From: an uncultured Oscillospiraceae bacterium
Lineage (GTDB): Bacteria; Bacillota; Clostridia; Oscillospirales; Oscillospiraceae
Reading direction: 5' to 3'
Assembly: GCA_944387015.1 (NCBI GenBank)
Contig: CALXDH010000003.1
Span: forward strand, 36,648-100,647
DNA: 64,000 bases
Below, piece after piece: positions 25,778 to 33,657 of this stretch. Each line of letters begins with the position of its first letter. Position 1 is the first letter of the stretch. Both the position numbers and the translations under genes were made by a program. The notes below the pieces were generated by a model that saw nothing but the letters and a program-made list of their open reading frames with translations, had not been told where the DNA came from and ran no database searches.

Positions 25778-25950
25778 GCCCTGGCGCTCTTTTGCGCCAG
25801 GGCAATCACTTCTGCCCGCAGTGCGGGCAGTTCCAGACGTTTTCAAAGGCGCTTTTCTATCATAAAAGGTTGCGGATGGGCGCCTTTCTTCTATAGAATC
25901 CCCGAAACCCTTACAGACGTCAGGAGATCTCCTGGCGCTTTTTATCATAA
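25778..25950. other. Candidate origin of transfer (oriT) region
   Basis: The gene-free stretch before the mobilisation genes is dense in symmetry. GCCCTGGCGC/GCGCCAGGGC forms a 10-bp stem at 25778-25803. CTGCCCGCA/TGCGGGCAG is at 25812-25830, AAAGGCGC/GCGCCTTT at 25845-25887, and the palindrome CAGGAGATCTCCTG at 25921-25934. A direct repeat of GGCGCTTTTCTATCATAA occurs at 25848-25865 and, with one base missing, at 25934-25950. Position immediately upstream of the RHH and relaxase genes is typical of oriT. No nic consensus can be named. The preceding bases 25642-25777 show nothing else. Confidence 0.5.
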
Positions 25951-25964
25951 GGAGCGTAAACATC

Positions 25965-26375
25965 GTGACACAAGGAGAAAAACAAAAGCATTCCGTCTGG
26001 CTGCGAACTGCTGCCTGGGAGAGAGTCCAATCTGCCTATCGCGAAGATGGATGCCGGACACAAAATGAGTTCATTGAACGGGCAATCCTGTTCTATTGCG
26101 GCTACTTAGATGCCGAGAAAGCAGCGGATTTCCTTCCTGCGGTTCTGTCATCGACGTTGGAGGGTGTGCTGATTCAGTTTGGTGATCGAGTGGGCCGCAT
26201 CCTTTTCAAGCTGGCCGTCGAGGAAGCTATGATGGAACGAATTATTGCTTCTGATGCAGAACTCTCGATGGAGACCATGGATCTCCTCCGAAAGTGGAGC
26301 GTTCAGAACGTGAAAAAAAGCAATGGACAGATATCCTTTCGAGATATCATGCGCCTTCGGGAACCGGAGTCATAA
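25965..26375 (+). CDS. Relaxosome accessory protein (MobC-like, RHH)
   Basis: GTG 25965 with AAGGAG at 25949-25954 begins a 136-residue basic-start protein. Residues 8-45 (KHSVWLRTAAWERVQSAY then QNEFIERAILFYCGY) form a ribbon-helix-helix-like unit. The helical C terminus is of the kind used for oligomer or relaxase contact. Directly upstream of the relaxase, such proteins usually bind oriT and help the relaxase nick. The oriT candidate ends 15 bp before its start. It lies 3 bp from the relaxase ATG, so the two are co-transcribed. Confidence 0.7.
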   Translation: MTQGEKQKHSVWLRTAAWERVQSAYREDGCRTQNEFIERAILFYCGYLDAEKAADFLPAVLSSTLEGVLIQFGDRVGRILFKLAVEEAMMERIIASDAELSMETMDLLRKWSVQNVKKSNGQISFRDIMRLREPES

Positions 26376-26378
26376 CCA

Positions 26379-28340
26379 ATGCTGATCCAGAAATGTGGCT
26401 ACATTCCCTCGGGCACTGCAGCTGGGTATATGCAATACATCGCTACACGGGAAGGTGTAGAGCTGTGTTGCGGATACGAGCCAGCAAGCAAGAAACAAAC
26501 AGAGTTGATTCATCAGGTGCTTCGAGACTTTCCGAACAGCCAGAATCTCATGGAATACCAAGACTATCAAACTGCACCTACCGCTGCAAATGCCGCTGCA
26601 TTTTTGTCAATGGCTCTGGATAGCAACGCTGAGAAAATTGAATGCAGAAGTGGCTATATGCGCTACATTGCCCAGAGGCCTGGCGCAGAACGTAAAGGAG
26701 CGCATGGGTTGTTCGGCCAGCAGAATACTGTCAAACTCGATGAGGCGGTGCGCGAACTTGAAGCTCACCAAGGACCGGTATGGACAGTCATCTGGTCGCT
26801 GCGCCGAGAAGATGCGGTGCGACTGGGCTATGAGCATGCTGACGCCTGGCACACACTACTGCTTGCCAAACAGACTGAGTTGGCAAAAGCATTTGGGATT
26901 CCTCCCCAGCAGCTTAAATGGTATGCAGCCTTTCATGATGCCGGGCATCACCCCCATATCCATGTAATGATCTGGTCTACTGGGCCTGTACAAGGATTTC
27001 TGACTCACCAAGGAGTAGAAGCCATTCGCTCAAAAATGACCAATACCATTTTCCATGACGAAATGCTGCAGCTCTATCAAAAGAAGGATGTGTCTTACAA
27101 GACACTTGTCCGGCAGGCGCGGGAAACAATGTCCACGCTTACCCGGCAAATGGCAGCAGGGTTCCATGGGGCCCCAAAGATGATTGAGCAGCTTCTGACA
27201 CTCTCTCATATGCTGGTGGACATCTCAGGGAAAAAGCAGTATGGCTACCTTCCTAAAACTGTAAAATGCCAGGTGGATGCAGTGGTAGATGCGCTGCAAG
27301 AGATTCCAGAAGTGGCAGAGTGCTATGCTGCGTGGAACACATTGCGAGATCAGCTGGAGAGCTATTACACGGAAAAGCCCCGGGAACATTTGCCGCTTTC
27401 TCAGCAGAAGGAGTTCCACAGTATCAAGAATGCAGTCATCCGAGAAGCAGATGAGCTCTTTCGGCTGGTATCATCCGATGGAATTGAGGGGCTGAATCAA
27501 CCATTGGATGCGGAAGAACCGAAGGAGGAATCCTCGTATGCAAGTGGGCACAAGACAGGTGAAAACGAGGCAGAAAATTCTCGCAGTTACGGTACTCGGT
27601 TCCAACAAGTATCCGAATATCGATCTGCAAGGGATGTGCTGTATGATGAAACATCTCCTCCATCACAACAGCAGGCAGCACTGAAGGCAGTAGAGAAACT
27701 GTGGCACCAGGGATATTTCCCTGCGGCTCATCTGCTCGGAAAATGTGCGCGGGATGGAATGGGGATGCCAGTGGATCATAAGCTGGCAGCTCTGTGGTTC
27801 AGACGCTCCGCAGAAACGGGGAACAGTACCTCCCAGTATGCGTTGGGAATGCTCCTATTGTCACAGGGGTATCACGAGGACGCTCTTCGCTATCTGCGTC
27901 AGGCAGCTCATACGGGAAGTTCTTATGCGCAATATCGGATGGGGCTGATCTATCTGGATGGAAGTATTCTGCCGAAGGACGTAATTCAGGGCATTCGTTT
28001 TTTGAAAGATGCGGCAGCAAACGGGAATGCACAAGCTCAATATGCATTGGGTAAGCTCTACCTGCTTGGAAAAGATATAGGTCGTGATCAGGAGGAAGCA
28101 GCCTATTGGCTGAGGCTATCGGCAGAACAAGGAAATACATACGCACAGTTTTGCTTGGAGCATCTGAATGATCATCCAATGGTTCTGCTGGCGGTGTTCC
28201 GAGTCCTCTACCATTTGGAGAGAACGTTTCAAGACACAGTAGTGCCGTCTGGCGGCGGACATAGTTTGCATATTGACCGTAAGCGCAGACGCGAACTCTC
28301 GCAGAGGCGAATGGCAACGGGTCACAAACGGGGATACTGA
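26379..28340 (+). CDS. MobP-type relaxase fused to Sel1 repeats
   Basis: The relaxase nicks one strand at oriT and stays covalently bound to it. The metal-binding triad HHPHIHVM lies at residue about 189, preceded by WYAAFHDAGH, which fits MOBP relaxases (MobP3-like). The candidate catalytic Tyr is in the N-terminal YMRYIAQRPG block. Residues about 440-590 are a run of Sel1/TPR-like repeats (for example AALWFRRSAETGNSTSQYALG), which mediate protein contacts. The C-terminal tail is strongly basic. Length (653 aa) is larger than a minimal relaxase because of these repeats. A strong terminator follows. Confidence 0.9.
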   Translation: MLIQKCGYIPSGTAAGYMQYIATREGVELCCGYEPASKKQTELIHQVLRDFPNSQNLMEYQDYQTAPTAANAAAFLSMALDSNAEKIECRSGYMRYIAQRPGAERKGAHGLFGQQNTVKLDEAVRELEAHQGPVWTVIWSLRREDAVRLGYEHADAWHTLLLAKQTELAKAFGIPPQQLKWYAAFHDAGHHPHIHVMIWSTGPVQGFLTHQGVEAIRSKMTNTIFHDEMLQLYQKKDVSYKTLVRQARETMSTLTRQMAAGFHGAPKMIEQLLTLSHMLVDISGKKQYGYLPKTVKCQVDAVVDALQEIPEVAECYAAWNTLRDQLESYYTEKPREHLPLSQQKEFHSIKNAVIREADELFRLVSSDGIEGLNQPLDAEEPKEESSYASGHKTGENEAENSRSYGTRFQQVSEYRSARDVLYDETSPPSQQQAALKAVEKLWHQGYFPAAHLLGKCARDGMGMPVDHKLAALWFRRSAETGNSTSQYALGMLLLSQGYHEDALRYLRQAAHTGSSYAQYRMGLIYLDGSILPKDVIQGIRFLKDAAANGNAQAQYALGKLYLLGKDIGRDQEEAAYWLRLSAEQGNTYAQFCLEHLNDHPMVLLAVFRVLYHLERTFQDTVVPSGGGHSLHIDRKRRRELSQRRMATGHKRGY

Positions 28341-28392
28341 GAATCGAGCAATCTAATGACATGTGAACTCAGAATCTTTGGATCAAGACACT

Positions 28393-28429
28393 AAATCCCG
28401 TCATGTAAATGAACATGACGGGATTTTTA
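28393..28429 (+). terminator. Intrinsic terminator after the relaxase
   Basis: A 14-bp perfect stem (AAATCCCGTCATGT with ACATGACGGGATTT), a 6-nt loop and a following TTAC run. It ends the relaxase transcript 53 bp after its stop. Confidence 0.85.
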
Positions 28430-28456
28430 CTGAAGTGCGGACGGATAGGTGAAATT

Positions 28457-29344
28457 ATGCCATATATTCCTTACACGCAAGAACAAAAGCGACGGGCAAA
28501 CGCAATTGATTTATCAGAGCTTCTGCTTCAACGTGGTGAAGGACTCCTTCGGGCTGGAAGTGAGTGGCGGCTTTCTGGAAATCACAGCATTACAATTCGA
28601 GGCAACGAGTGGTTTGACCATGCAACGCAAAGAGGTGGCCGAGCGGTCAGTTTCATTCAATATTACTATGGCATGACATACCAAGAGGCCATGTGCTACC
28701 TTCTGAATGGGGAAAACGGAGAAGGATACCCGGAAGCAACGATCAACGAACAGCCGGCGGCCCCTAAACAATTGATTTTACCTCCCAGAAATGCAAATAT
28801 GAGGCGTCTGTTTGCTTATCTGAGCAACCGTCGAGGAATTGACAGGAAAATCATTCATTACTTTATTCACCGTGGACTTCTCTATGAAGATCTCCCCTAT
28901 CACAACGCCGTGTTTGTCGGAATGGATGAACACGGCGTTGTTCGTCATGCACACAAGCGGAGTACCAATTTTCAAGGGCACTCTTATCGTTGTAATGTTG
29001 CCGGTAGTTTGCCGGAATACAGCTTCCATCATATTGGGATTGGTTCTCATCTTTATGTTTTCGAAGCGCCGATTGACCTATTGTCGTTCTTGACGCTCTG
29101 TCCGGACAGATGGGAAGAAAGCAGTTACACCGCCCTGTGCGGAACAGGAGGACAGGCAATGCATTGGGTGTTGAAACAAGCTCCGCAGATTCATGATGTT
29201 TTTCTGTGCCTGGACAATGACAAGCCCGGGAAAGCCGCAGTGCGTCGCCTGGCGGCAGAGGCTCAACGAGCCGGATACAGTCCTCATGAATTGCTGCCTG
29301 ATTGTAAGGACTGGAACGATGAGCTGCTGTCCGGTCGATTGTAA
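28457..29344 (+). CDS. DUF3991/TOPRIM-domain primase-like protein
   Basis: ATG 28457 gives 295 residues. The N-terminal zone (AIDLSELLLQRGEGLLRAG through RGGRAVSFIQYYYG) matches the DUF3991-type lead of ICE primase-like proteins. The C-terminal half is a TOPRIM domain: YVFEAPIDLLSF supplies the acidic strand and DVFLCLDNDKPGK the DxD motif. Such proteins may prime replication of the transferred single strand or process DNA ends. No zinc-binding domain is complete. The start has only a weak AGGTGA site. It sits between the relaxase and VirD4, a usual place. Confidence 0.8.
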   Translation: MPYIPYTQEQKRRANAIDLSELLLQRGEGLLRAGSEWRLSGNHSITIRGNEWFDHATQRGGRAVSFIQYYYGMTYQEAMCYLLNGENGEGYPEATINEQPAAPKQLILPPRNANMRRLFAYLSNRRGIDRKIIHYFIHRGLLYEDLPYHNAVFVGMDEHGVVRHAHKRSTNFQGHSYRCNVAGSLPEYSFHHIGIGSHLYVFEAPIDLLSFLTLCPDRWEESSYTALCGTGGQAMHWVLKQAPQIHDVFLCLDNDKPGKAAVRRLAAEAQRAGYSPHELLPDCKDWNDELLSGRL

Positions 29345-29484
29345 AACATACCGGAGGAAAACAATACAACTTCCGCCAAGGGGAGATTATGTCATTTGGC
29401 TGGACCGAGCCTCGGGTCATTATGACCTCCCCAGAAAGACCCACCTGAAAGATAAAAGCAGAGGAAGAATAGTAAGGAGGTCCG

Positions 29485-31302
29485 ATGATTCTAAAGTTCG
29501 TGCAAAACTTTGCGGAATACTGGCAGCTGATTTTAGCGGTAGCTGCGATGACGTTTTTGGTTTTCCTAGCTGCAAGGCATGGAAGGAATGGCGGCCTTGA
29601 CGGGATCAAGTCAAAAACCGTTGGAGATGGTCAGCACGGTACTGCTCGCTGGGCGACGAAGGAGGAAATCAAGAAAACCTATCATCATGTCTTGTTTCGC
29701 CCCCAAGAATGGCGCAAAGGGGTCAACCTTCCTGAGTACCAGGGGTTAATCCTGGGATCGGAAAAGAATCGTCATGGGGTGACTGCACTGGTAGACAGTG
29801 ACGACATTCATTGCTTGATGATTGGTGCATCTGGTGTAGGAAAGACTGCTTTTTTCCTCTACGCAAATCTGGAATATGCTTGTGCCAGTGGGATGAGTTT
29901 TCTGTCTCTTGATACAAAAGGCGATCTTGCCAGAAATTACGGAACGATTGCCCGCGACTGCTATGGGTATCACGTGGCAGTCATTGATCTTCGCAATCCA
30001 ACGAGGTCAGATGGTTTTAATTTTCTAGCCCTCATCAACCATTACATGGATATTGCCAGGACGACCCCAGAGAAGATCTCAGCACGGGCAACAGCAGAAA
30101 AATACACCAAAATCTTGTCAAAAACAATTATCAATCCAAATGGAGGAGAGGCAAATTATGGACAGAATCAATTCTTCTATGATGCAGCGGAAGGCCTTTT
30201 GACTGCGGTCATCCTTCTTCTTGCTGAGTTCCTTCCGCCGGAAAAAATTGATGGTGCAATTCGGGAACGGCGGCACATCGTCTCCGTATTCAAACTAACC
30301 CAAGAACTTCTGGAAACATCCGGTATGAACGGTCGAAGCCGATTTCAGATCCTGATGAGTCTTTTGCCACCCGATCATAAGGCAAAGTGGTTTGCAGGGG
30401 CAGCTCTACATTCTGCAGATCAGGCAATGGCATCCGTCATGTCCACGGTGCTTTCTCGGCTTAACGCATTCTTGGACTCTGAGCTCGAACAGATTCTTTG
30501 CTTTGACAGTGCTGTAAATGCGGAGGAATTTGCTGCTCATAAGACAGCCTTATTCTTGATTCTGCCGGAAGAGGATAATACGAAGAACTTCATGGCAGGT
30601 CTGATTATTCAAAATCTTAGCAGAGAGCTCTTCTCGGTAGCAGATGCCAATGGTGGGAAATTAAAAAACCGTGTTGCATTGATCTGTGATGAGTTCGGCA
30701 CAATGCCCCCATTTGATGTTCTTCCGTTATTCTCTGCTGGTCGCTCACGCCGGGTATCCCTGGTACCAATCATCCAAAGCCTTGCACAGTTGGAGAAGAA
30801 CTATGGGCGGGAGGGCGCAGAAATTATTGTAGATAACGTGCAGGACACAATTTTTGGCGGGTTTGCTCCCAACTCTCAGACTGCCGAAACTTTGTCCAAA
30901 GCGCTGGGAAACCGCACAGTGCTTTCGGGCTCTATTAGCAAAGGAAAGGGCGAGTCCAGCCGGACAATGCAAATGATAGAACGTCCGCTTATGACACCAG
31001 ATGAGTTAAAATCCCTCCCCAAGGGAGAATTTATTGTGATGAAAACCGGAACGCATCCCATGCGCACCCACCTGCACCTTTTTACAGAGTGGGGAATCAC
31101 ATTTACTGAAGAATATCAAGTACCAGAGCAGGCCGCTCGGAAGGTCTATTATGCTAGTTATCACGAGTTAATTCAGCGCATCCAGGGAATTGATGTAAAG
31201 GATAACCCGAATTCTTTTGGGAATCAATCACAAGAAGAAAAAATTTCTGCGCAGCTCAAGAAAGAACTGCGGCAAGAAACGAAAAGGGAGAAGCCACGAT
31301 GA
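29485..31302 (+). CDS. VirD4/TraG-type coupling protein
   Basis: The coupling protein links the relaxosome to the secretion channel and pumps DNA. It has one N-terminal membrane helix (LILAVAAMTFLVFLAA), a Walker A GASGVGKTA at residue about 114, and Walker B ALICDEFGTMPP near 400. The length (605 aa) is typical. It starts at ATG 29485 behind TAAGGAGG. In the 140-bp gap before it only a 19-codon ORF (29389-29448, MSFGWTEPRVIMTSPERPT) has a good ribosome binding site, and I do not count it as a gene. Confidence 0.93.
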   Translation: MILKFVQNFAEYWQLILAVAAMTFLVFLAARHGRNGGLDGIKSKTVGDGQHGTARWATKEEIKKTYHHVLFRPQEWRKGVNLPEYQGLILGSEKNRHGVTALVDSDDIHCLMIGASGVGKTAFFLYANLEYACASGMSFLSLDTKGDLARNYGTIARDCYGYHVAVIDLRNPTRSDGFNFLALINHYMDIARTTPEKISARATAEKYTKILSKTIINPNGGEANYGQNQFFYDAAEGLLTAVILLLAEFLPPEKIDGAIRERRHIVSVFKLTQELLETSGMNGRSRFQILMSLLPPDHKAKWFAGAALHSADQAMASVMSTVLSRLNAFLDSELEQILCFDSAVNAEEFAAHKTALFLILPEEDNTKNFMAGLIIQNLSRELFSVADANGGKLKNRVALICDEFGTMPPFDVLPLFSAGRSRRVSLVPIIQSLAQLEKNYGREGAEIIVDNVQDTIFGGFAPNSQTAETLSKALGNRTVLSGSISKGKGESSRTMQMIERPLMTPDELKSLPKGEFIVMKTGTHPMRTHLHLFTEWGITFTEEYQVPEQAARKVYYASYHELIQRIQGIDVKDNPNSFGNQSQEEKISAQLKKELRQETKREKPR

Positions 31303-31574
31303 GCTTTTATAGAGAATTGTATGCAAATGAAAGCCTGCCGGCACGGGCAAGGTTGGTTTATATGTATCTTAGGGATCGCTCCAACCGGGACGGGCTTTGC
31401 TGGCCTGCGATCGGAACGATTGCGCGAGAAACAAAATTGTCCCGCAGCACCGTTAAACGGGCACTGCGGGACTTGGAGTCTTGTGGATGGCTCAAGAAAC
31501 AAGAAAGGTATCGGGAAAACGGGAGTCTCACATCAAATCAGTATCTTCTAAATATGCCGATAACTATTACGTGA
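31299..31574 (+). CDS. Winged-helix (HTH_36-type) DNA-binding protein
   Basis: The 91-residue protein is nearly all one helix-turn-helix domain of the HTH_36 kind. ARARLVYMYLRDRSNRDG leads into CWPAIGTIARETKLSRST, the recognition helix, and then LESCGWLKKQERYRENG. Such proteins are common at the end of ICE transfer operons and in replication initiators. It overlaps VirD4 by 4 bp (ATGA), so it is coupled to it. It probably regulates the element. The following gap contains the TcdR-type promoter candidate for the next gene. Confidence 0.75.
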   Translation: MSFYRELYANESLPARARLVYMYLRDRSNRDGLCWPAIGTIARETKLSRSTVKRALRDLESCGWLKKQERYRENGSLTSNQYLLNMPITIT

Positions 31575-31583
31575 TAAAAGCTG

Positions 31584-31612
31584 TTTACAAAACGCCCATA
31601 AAGGTCCTCCTT
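31584..31612 (+). promoter_or_regulatory. Candidate TcdR-type promoter of glycosidase gene
   Basis: TTTACA at 31584-31589 and CTCCTT at 31607-31612 are exactly 17 bp apart. The same hexamer pair and spacing precedes the sigma factor gene at 36913. It stands 46 bp before the glycosidase ATG. No sigma-A-like -10 is apparent at this place. Confidence 0.6.
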
Positions 31613-31657
31613 AACGATTACCTGCAGGTAAAACAAATATTTTTAAGGAGGGCAATT

Positions 31658-32359
31658 ATGGCTACGAACTACACTCGCAAATCGTATACCGCTTCCAACG
31701 GTATCAAGTTGGATGTCATTAAGACTGATGCATCCAACATTATGCTGGTCGATCTGGCAGGAAAGAAAAATCTGGCAGAATCCGGATATACCGGTGTCAA
31801 TGGCGGTTTCTTCTCCTATGCCAGCGGCAACATCCTGTCCCTCGCCAAATGTGATGGCAAGGTTCTTTGCGACAGCAACAACTGGCTTGGCGCAGCGGCT
31901 ATTTACTGGAACAGCAAGGCCCTGAATTACATCAATGGCGACCGCCAGCTCACCGCTTCTGACATCCCCGGTACCTCCCGCACGGGTACTTGGGCACAGG
32001 GCGGATACTATATGTGGCTCGGCGCAGACGATGCTCTTGATCGAGCCATGGACGATGTCGGTCAGGACGATGGAGGGTATCTTACCGGTACGGCTACCGG
32101 TCGAACCGCGTTGGTGGCTGATATCATCCACCAGGATGTGTATCTGATTGTGACCAACAACTCCAACAGATTTATCACCTTCTGCCGTGCCATCGAAGAA
32201 TATCTGGACATTACCCCGGGGTCTGTTCCCAGCGGCCAGTTCCACGGTGTTATGCTCGATGGCGGTGGCTCCTCCCAGCTCTGCGATAAGGGCGTGTTTA
32301 TCGCGGATGGCGACAAGCGAGATCTGCATGAAGCAATCGTCCTGCGTGACGATACGTAA
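31658..32359 (+). CDS. Phosphodiester glycosidase-like protein, no signal peptide
   Basis: The 233-residue protein matches the phosphodiester glycosidase (NAGPA/DUF2233) family. Blocks are TGVNGGFFSY near residue 45, GRTALVADI near 150, and MLDGGGSSQL near 205, with the conserved Gly-rich and Asp residues intact. Family members remove GlcNAc-1-phosphodiester-type groups. Unlike usual bacterial members there is no signal peptide or anchor: the chain starts MATNYTRKSY. ATG 31658 follows AAGGAGGG. Codons are C-ending and host-like, suggesting high expression. With its TcdR-type promoter and the holin at 37454, it is a candidate exported effector. Confidence 0.8.
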   Translation: MATNYTRKSYTASNGIKLDVIKTDASNIMLVDLAGKKNLAESGYTGVNGGFFSYASGNILSLAKCDGKVLCDSNNWLGAAAIYWNSKALNYINGDRQLTASDIPGTSRTGTWAQGGYYMWLGADDALDRAMDDVGQDDGGYLTGTATGRTALVADIIHQDVYLIVTNNSNRFITFCRAIEEYLDITPGSVPSGQFHGVMLDGGGSSQLCDKGVFIADGDKRDLHEAIVLRDDT

Positions 32360-32409
32360 AAAGGCGAGGGACTTAGCCCAAATATCTTAAGGTAAGCCGC
32401 TAAACTTAG

Positions 32410-32467
32410 CGTAGGAAAGACCTCCACTTATGTTTACAAACATGTGGGGGTCTTTCCCTATGCTCTA
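32410..32467 (+). terminator. Long hairpin after the glycosidase gene
   Basis: GGAAAGACC pairs with GGTCTTTCC across an inner CCAC/GTGG and a TGTTT/AAACA stem, with further outer pairing of GCGTA and TATGC. It is followed within about 15 bp by CTCTTTTTC. This likely ends the glycosidase transcript. The rest of the 32360-32659 gap holds the candidate promoter for the next gene and no other gene. Confidence 0.55.
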
Positions 32468-32581
32468 CGCTCTTTTTCTTCATCGCCTCTCAAACTCTTA
32501 TTGCATTTCATGAAAGGGTAACTTTTTGCCCATAATTTAAGGGCATTGGCTAAACTCCTCACATTTTGTTTTGAATGCGAG

Positions 32582-32610
32582 TTTACTTTTTTGCTTGTGA
32601 ATCTCTCTCT
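32582..32610 (+). promoter_or_regulatory. Candidate TcdR-type promoter of the 317-aa gene
   Basis: TTTACT at 32582-32587 is followed after exactly 17 bp by CTCTCT at 32605-32610, 49 bp before the ATG. It differs in one -35 base from the sigma and holin promoters. Distance to the ATG nearly equals that of the glycosidase promoter. Confidence 0.5.
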
Positions 32611-32659
32611 ATATGTCAGATGGAAACATTCCATCAAATTACATAAAGGAGAGATACCT

Positions 32660-33613
32660 ATGGCAACCTACATTGATGTCGCGAAACACCCTCTGGACAG
32701 TCTTCTGATCCACTCCAGCAAAACCAGCGGTCAGATTGCTGATGTAATCGACCACGACGGCGCCGATCCCTATCCCAACGCACATATCGGCTGTGACATC
32801 TTCAAGACCAAGAGCATCTACACCGGTGCTACCGCGACCTTCGACACCTTCATTCGCGGCAAGATCGAGCCGAACGCCGGCGGATACTACTATGCTCATG
32901 GCTATGAAGGTACTACGTACCAGAGCGCAACCTGCCGGGTTCCTCTGTCCCAGTGCAGCGTAGCCAACATGAGCAAACGCCGTGCCTGCGTCTCCATCGG
33001 CATTGGGACCAAGGGCTCCCTGTATACCTTTGTCGATGTCGGCCTGGGCAACGACGGTAATGGTTGGTTCCCCACCTGCTGGTGCCGTGGTTTCTTCAAC
33101 GAAGACGGCTCTGTGAAGACCGGCAACCAGTTCTTCCGGGCGGGCGATATCGCCATCCATGCGTCTGGCCTCGATCCCTATACGGTCCTGAAGGGAACTG
33201 ATCCTGTGACTATCAAGGTTGAGGCCGGAACTACCAGCACGCTGGACTTTGTCCGTGCTGAGTTCACCTATCAGGGCAAGACTGGTTCCGTTGCATTTGA
33301 TGTTCCCAAGGGCCAGATGCACGTGCTCAGCGGTGGGAAGCCGGAAGTCCGTTTCTACCGCTTTATGTCTCTGATTCCGAGAATTGAAAGAAGCGGTAAC
33401 TCGGTTGATGATGATGCTGATCGGTCTGCCCTGAGCGCGGTCATCGACAACCTGAAGCTGGGTACGACTGACTGGACTGCGGACAAGGTGCAGCACGCCT
33501 ATTCCGTTCAGTATCAGAACATCCCCGATCTGCGGATTTCCAACATCCGCAGCTCTACCATCGGCAGCAATGCGGACTACGCCCACATCTACCACACCGT
33601 TCAGACCCATTAA
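32660..33613 (+). CDS. Unrecognised 317-aa cargo protein, no signal peptide
   Basis: I do not recognise this protein. It starts MATYIDVAKH after AAAGGAGAG and has no signal peptide, membrane helix or LPXTG. It looks beta-rich, with many Gly, Thr and Tyr (for example NAGGYYYAHGYEGTTYQ), six Cys including a CWC pair (TCWCRGFFN), and a helical patch near residue 245. Codon use is C-ending like the glycosidase gene, which suggests high expression from a similar promoter. A secreted enzyme or phage-tail-like binding domain is possible. Its regulatory and positional pairing with the glycosidase is the best clue. Confidence 0.7.
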   Translation: MATYIDVAKHPLDSLLIHSSKTSGQIADVIDHDGADPYPNAHIGCDIFKTKSIYTGATATFDTFIRGKIEPNAGGYYYAHGYEGTTYQSATCRVPLSQCSVANMSKRRACVSIGIGTKGSLYTFVDVGLGNDGNGWFPTCWCRGFFNEDGSVKTGNQFFRAGDIAIHASGLDPYTVLKGTDPVTIKVEAGTTSTLDFVRAEFTYQGKTGSVAFDVPKGQMHVLSGGKPEVRFYRFMSLIPRIERSGNSVDDDADRSALSAVIDNLKLGTTDWTADKVQHAYSVQYQNIPDLRISNIRSSTIGSNADYAHIYHTVQTH

Positions 33614-33628
33614 GGGTCTAATGCGAAA

Positions 33629-33657
33629 GAGGGAGCCCTATTTAGGGCTCCCTCTTC
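33629..33657. terminator. Bidirectional terminator between convergent genes
   Basis: GAGGGAGCCCTA (33629-33640) and TAGGGCTCCCTC (33643-33654) form a 12-bp stem with a 2-nt loop. The last codons of the minus-strand glycosyltransferase overlap it. It separates the effector cassette from the glycosylation cassette. Confidence 0.7.

Noticed and set aside
29389-29448. 19-codon ORF before VirD4
   Set aside because: The ribosome binding site is fair, but the product is too short and unlike known proteins to call.
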